Assembly (NCBI GenBank): GCA_036011305.1 | Contig: DASCNA010000164.1 | Span: forward strand, 1-8,624 | Length of the DNA stretch: 8,624 bases | Origin: DASCNA01 sp036011305 | GTDB taxonomy: Bacteria; Verrucomicrobiota; Lentisphaeria; Victivallales; GWF2-38-69 | Direction: 5' to 3' | Part shown: piece by piece, positions 6,148-8,624 of the stretch | Layout of the letters: the number at the start of each line of letters is the position of its first letter | Position numbering within the stretch: position 1 is the first letter of the stretch | Notes under the pieces: generated by a model | What the model was told of the DNA's origin: nothing | Database searches by the model: none | Seen by the model: only the letters and a program-made list of their open reading frames with translations | Made by a program: the position numbers and the translations under genes

Positions 6148-6176
6148 TTTATGATACAAGCAAAGAACTTTGTCAA
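6148..6176 (-). promoter_or_regulatory. Sigma-70-type promoter for the membrane gene at 5622-6029
   Basis: On the minus strand a perfect TTGACA (6176-6171) is followed after exactly 17 bases by CATAAA (6153-6148), a 4/6 match to TATAAT. Transcription would begin near 6141 and give a leader of about 110 bases before the ATG at 6029. This is the best promoter candidate in the window. Confidence 0.5.
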
Positions 6177-6392
6177 TGATTATAAATAATATAAACCACT
6201 GCCGGCATCACTAGTTATTGATTATATTAATTACCTGTAACTGAAACAAGCTCCCAAATCATGGCAAAATAAGACAATGTCTTGAAAGAATATAGGAACC
6301 TACTTATTTGCGACATATGCAAGATGTTTGTTATTCGTTTTAAGTGTTTATGGCGAGTATATGAGTTAATACGGGCAGATATTAACAAGATA

Positions 6393-6430
6393 TCAACTTG
6401 AAAATTGATGGTTAACTGGAAGCAAGTTGA
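6393..6430 (+). promoter_or_regulatory. 8-bp inverted repeat just upstream of the strong RBS
   Basis: TCAACTTG (6393-6400) pairs perfectly with CAAGTTGA (6423-6430) across a 22-base loop, ending four bases before the Shine-Dalgarno at 6434. A competing 5-bp pairing, ATCAA (6392-6396) with TTGAT (6405-6409), uses part of the same left arm, so the two folds exclude each other. It could be an operator or a leader hairpin affecting translation of the gene at 6446. Confidence 0.35.
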
Positions 6431-6433
6431 CTC

Positions 6434-6441
6434 AGGAGGTG
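6434..6441 (+). promoter_or_regulatory. Near-perfect Shine-Dalgarno of the membrane gene at 6446
   Basis: AGGAGGTG complements the 3' end of 16S rRNA over its whole core and sits at ideal spacing from the ATG at 6446. It is the strongest ribosome binding site in the window and strongly supports this small unrecognised gene as real. Confidence 0.8.
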
Positions 6442-6445
6442 TAAA

Positions 6446-6877
6446 ATGAAAAAGTTTTCGAAAATAGAAGCAATCATAATACTGATTTTAATATTAATCT
6501 GTTTGTTTGCATGTGTTGTAGATATTATGATCCATTTCTCTGTCGCTTTAGGTATAATTAAAGAATATTATATTCAGCATTACTTAAAATTTATGAACAT
6601 CTTTACTTATATAGTATTTGCTTCATTTATAAGTATAATTGGTTTACTTTATTTTAGTTTTATAGGTTTTATACGTAATCTCAAAGATCGTTATAAGAAC
6701 AATATATTTGGATATGGAATTCTTTTTCTTGTTTATTATCTAATTGTTGATAATCCATTTTATATACTGCAATTGTCATTAAACATGTGGATTATATCAG
6801 ATTTTATTGGATGCATATTAATTATAGTTTTATTAAGAAAAATGATATTTGAAGGTACTTTGATGGGACTGTATTAA
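6446..6877 (+). CDS. Small four-TM membrane protein of unknown function (143 aa)
   Basis: I do not recognise this protein. It starts with a short basic N-terminus, MKKFSK, and then has about four hydrophobic segments near 7-30, 52-77, 88-108 and 112-130. They are separated by loops with Lys and Arg (78-84 and 131-132). No catalytic or ligand motif is visible. Near the last two segments, NPFYILQL (103-110) is followed by W115 and D119. A similar NP-LY...W...D arrangement occurs in the next gene, so the two may be distantly related. It is very AT-rich and dominated by Ile, Leu, Phe and Tyr, as for many lineage-specific small membrane proteins. The near-perfect ribosome binding site supports expression. 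It is followed after 32 bases by another small membrane protein gene, probably in the same transcript. Confidence 0.65.
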   Translation: MKKFSKIEAIIILILILICLFACVVDIMIHFSVALGIIKEYYIQHYLKFMNIFTYIVFASFISIIGLLYFSFIGFIRNLKDRYKNNIFGYGILFLVYYLIVDNPFYILQLSLNMWIISDFIGCILIIVLLRKMIFEGTLMGLY

Positions 6878-6909
6878 TTATTATATAAATATTACTGTGT
6901 TAACTTATT

Positions 6910-7257
6910 ATGAAAATTATTAGATTAATAATACTTACAATTTCAACCATATGTGCTATCGCTTTAATAAGTGGTTTAATTATTTACTTCGCTGATAGTC
7001 ACTATGGTCATTTACATAGCTTAGTGTTTTTCTCTTTATGTGTTATTATTATTGGTTCATTAATAGATAAAAAATTAATTATTGCATTTTTGTTCTCTAT
7101 TTTTCTGATATATTACAATCCATTATACAAAATAACAATGTTATTTTGGGCCTTGGATTTAATTGATATAATACTGATATTATTATTAATTTACAACTGT
7201 TGTCTCTACACATTTTTTAATGTATCATTAAACTCATATTTGAAGGAACAGAGATAA
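6910..7257 (+). CDS. Small four-TM membrane protein of unknown function (115 aa)
   Basis: I do not recognise a named function. The protein has hydrophobic segments near 5-27, 35-51, 56-70 and 75-98. Short loops carry DSHYGHLHS (29-37) and DKK (53-55), and the tail ends KEQR. YYNPLYKITM (68-77) followed by W80, D83 and D86 resembles the C-terminal part of the preceding protein. It also recalls small four-segment membrane proteins of the DUF6804 type, but that is from memory and unsure. No ribosome binding site precedes the ATG at 6910, and the gap of 32 bases from the upstream stop suggests the same transcript. It is convergent with the PAS protein gene, 78 bases away. No terminator is visible there, only a 10-bp palindrome, ATGATATCAT, at 7271-7280. 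Confidence 0.55.
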   Translation: MKIIRLIILTISTICAIALISGLIIYFADSHYGHLHSLVFFSLCVIIIGSLIDKKLIIAFLFSIFLIYYNPLYKITMLFWALDLIDIILILLLIYNCCLYTFFNVSLNSYLKEQR

Positions 7258-7335
7258 GTTAACTATGTAGATGATATCATGGATATTAATATACGAGTAA
7301 TAAAACAATAAGGTGTTTAAAATTAGCTTAAATTT

Positions 7336-8624
7336 TTATGATGAGATTTCTGTTATAGTTCCCAGTCTGCATTTTTTCCCCTGATATGTGATAAATTTTC
7401 TATTTATATTTATTTTCCTGATCTGTTTATTTTTATCAATAACTCTAACGATTAACGATTTATTATCACTATTAATAAACTGTTCGGTAAATATAATTTT
7501 ATCTTCATGGTGTACTATTTTATCAATTATAGAGTTTATACCGATATTATTGAATTCATCTTTTGAGTAACCTAATATATCTATTACTGTTGTATTGGTA
7601 TATAAACAATTGAAGCTTTCGTAATCAAAAATTATTATGCCTATAGGTGAGTTTTCTACATATATTTCGAGAAGTTTTTCCAGTTGCCTATTTTTCATTT
7701 CTTGAGTTATATCGGTGATCAGGCCATATATATAATATTTTTTTGAATAGTCATCAAATCTTTTAAAAATTTTACAATCAACCCATTTATATACTTCAGA
7801 AGTATGTTTGATCCTGAATATAACTTTTTTGTAATTAAAATCCTCATTTTTGTGGCGATCACTTCCTCCTATGGAGATATAGTCCTCAGGGTGAATTAAA
7901 CTGTCCCATAAATTAACATCTTTGTGAAAATATTCAGCTTTTATCCCTGTAAAAAGTTCTACTCCTTTGCTGATATATTCAAATTTAGGGGTATCAATAT
8001 CTTTAATGAAAAAATATTCTTCTGACTCGTTCACAGCATTGATAAACATAAAATATTGATTCAGGAAAAGTTCGGTTTCTGTAACATCTTTAATGACACA
8101 TACTATCTTTTCAATTTCATTATTTTTATTTATAATAGGCGAAGCATTCATAAGCCCAATTCTTTTTTTGTTGGAACCAGGTATAAAGATTCTTCTATCA
8201 TAAATATTTTGTTTAGAAAATAGGATTTCCTTTTCTATTGAAATTAATTCCTTAACTTCTCGTATACCAAAGATTTCTGAGGATGTAGATCCTATAATAT
8301 CCTCCCTTGAATAAATATTTGTCAACAGAACAAATACATCATTAACATAGAGATATTTGAATTTATTATCTTTAACGTATATATAAATGGGTGTATTATT
8401 CAAAATCTCGCTAAAAGATGTAAGTTTCGCATTCAGGTCGTTGTTTGTCTTACTATAGTCCAAATTAACTCTTTTGAGTTCTGCTAAAATTCTTATTTCA
8501 TCTGTTGAATAGCTATTTTTAGTGTTCAACATATGGTCTAACTGATGAATATAATGATGCTCCAGTGTTTTTTTAGAAAAATCAAAACCATTATTACCTT
8601 CAACAAGCGATATACTGTTTTTAA
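7336..8624 (-). CDS. Multi-PAS sensory protein, C-terminal part (5' end beyond window)
   Basis: This looks like a soluble sensory protein; no membrane segment is visible. An ATG at 8532 would give 398 residues, but it has no ribosome binding site. The same frame stays open through 30 further codons to the right edge without a stop, so the real start is probably outside the window. Counting from that ATG, a charged helix (about 8-40, possibly coiled coil) leads into three PAS domains. PAS1 is about 41-155 (NTPIYIYVKDNKFKYLYVND, ending VIKDVTE). PAS2 is about 160-280 (FEYISKGVELFTG, then WDSLIHPEDY, ending LITDITQ). PAS3 is about 287-396 (ENSPIGIIIFD, then ILGYSKDEF, ending LGTITEISS). The protein stops at the end of PAS3, so no kinase, GGDEF, EAL or methyl-accepting domain follows. 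Any output domain would have to be N-terminal. Ligand and partner are unknown. Confidence 0.85.
   Translation of the reverse strand, partial: KNSISLVEGNNGFDFSKKTLEHHYIHQLDHMLNTKNSYSTDEIRILAELKRVNLDYSKTNNDLNAKLTSFSEILNNTPIYIYVKDNKFKYLYVNDVFVLLTNIYSREDIIGSTSSEIFGIREVKELISIEKEILFSKQNIYDRRIFIPGSNKKRIGLMNASPIINKNNEIEKIVCVIKDVTETELFLNQYFMFINAVNESEEYFFIKDIDTPKFEYISKGVELFTGIKAEYFHKDVNLWDSLIHPEDYISIGGSDRHKNEDFNYKKVIFRIKHTSEVYKWVDCKIFKRFDDYSKKYYIYGLITDITQEMKNRQLEKLLEIYVENSPIGIIIFDYESFNCLYTNTTVIDILGYSKDEFNNIGINSIIDKIVHHEDKIIFTEQFINSDNKSLIVRVIDKNKQIRKININRKFITYQGKKCRLGTITEISS

Larger units (their letters stand above)
6030..6445. other. Gene-free stretch with control elements for two divergent membrane genes
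   Basis: About 416 bases hold no convincing gene on either strand. They contain a leftward promoter (6148-6176), nested inverted repeats in its leader (6077-6144), an 8-bp inverted repeat (6393-6430) and a strong ribosome binding site (6434-6441). A short rightward frame (6273-6401, TTG at 6282, ATG at 6324) is open for 42 codons between stops. It has no ribosome binding site or recognisable product. No tRNA-like or known riboswitch core was seen. Confidence 0.6.

Noticed and set aside
6285..6369. Second plus-strand frame reading NIGTYLFATYARCLLFVLSV
   Set aside because: It overlaps another open frame in the same DNA, begins just after a stop, lacks a start signal and matches no family I recognise.
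7388..7570. Plus-strand open frame of 60 codons, rich in Ile, Leu and Phe
   Set aside because: It is antisense to the third PAS domain. Its hydrophobic composition follows from reading AT-rich coding DNA in reverse.

Overview
This is an AT-rich window, roughly 30% GC by eye, from a bacterium with short intergenic gaps. The FUSC-type membrane proteins and a YciA-type thioesterase point to a Gram-negative organism. The RsmI and RsuA-type proteins do not look typically gammaproteobacterial, so I do not assign a phylum. No tRNA, rRNA, CRISPR array, insertion sequence or integrase was seen. Function is clear for six genes, partial for the sensory protein, and unknown for three small membrane proteins.

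Region 1 (1-1041): the first 264 codons of a major facilitator superfamily transporter run leftward off the window. It is divergent from the gene on its right. The 248-base gap holds a LacI/GalR-type operator-like site (905-920) and one plausible promoter in each direction.

Region 2 (1042-3620): a rightward three-gene operon. It holds a YciA-type acyl-CoA thioesterase and then two half-size FUSC membrane proteins. The FUSC genes overlap by 8 bases and together match the layout of one full-length AaeB/YccS-type protein. One reading is a relief valve in which the thioesterase frees carboxylic acids from CoA and the FUSC pair exports them. That reading is inference.

Region 3 (3610-5569): three genes for translation. 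They are an RsuA/RluB-family pseudouridine synthase (leftward, overlapping the FUSC end by 11 bases), the 16S rRNA 2'-O-methyltransferase RsmI (rightward) and the ribosome-rescue hydrolase ArfB (leftward).

Region 4 (5570-7335): three small membrane proteins of unknown function and a gene-free stretch of about 416 bases. The leftward gene at 5622-6029 has a good promoter and a leader rich in inverted repeats. The rightward pair (6446-6877 and 6910-7257) lies behind an 8-bp inverted repeat and an exceptionally strong ribosome binding site.

Region 5 (7336-8624): a leftward protein with three PAS domains whose reading frame is still open at the right edge. Its C-terminus ends in a PAS domain with no kinase, GGDEF or EAL output module.
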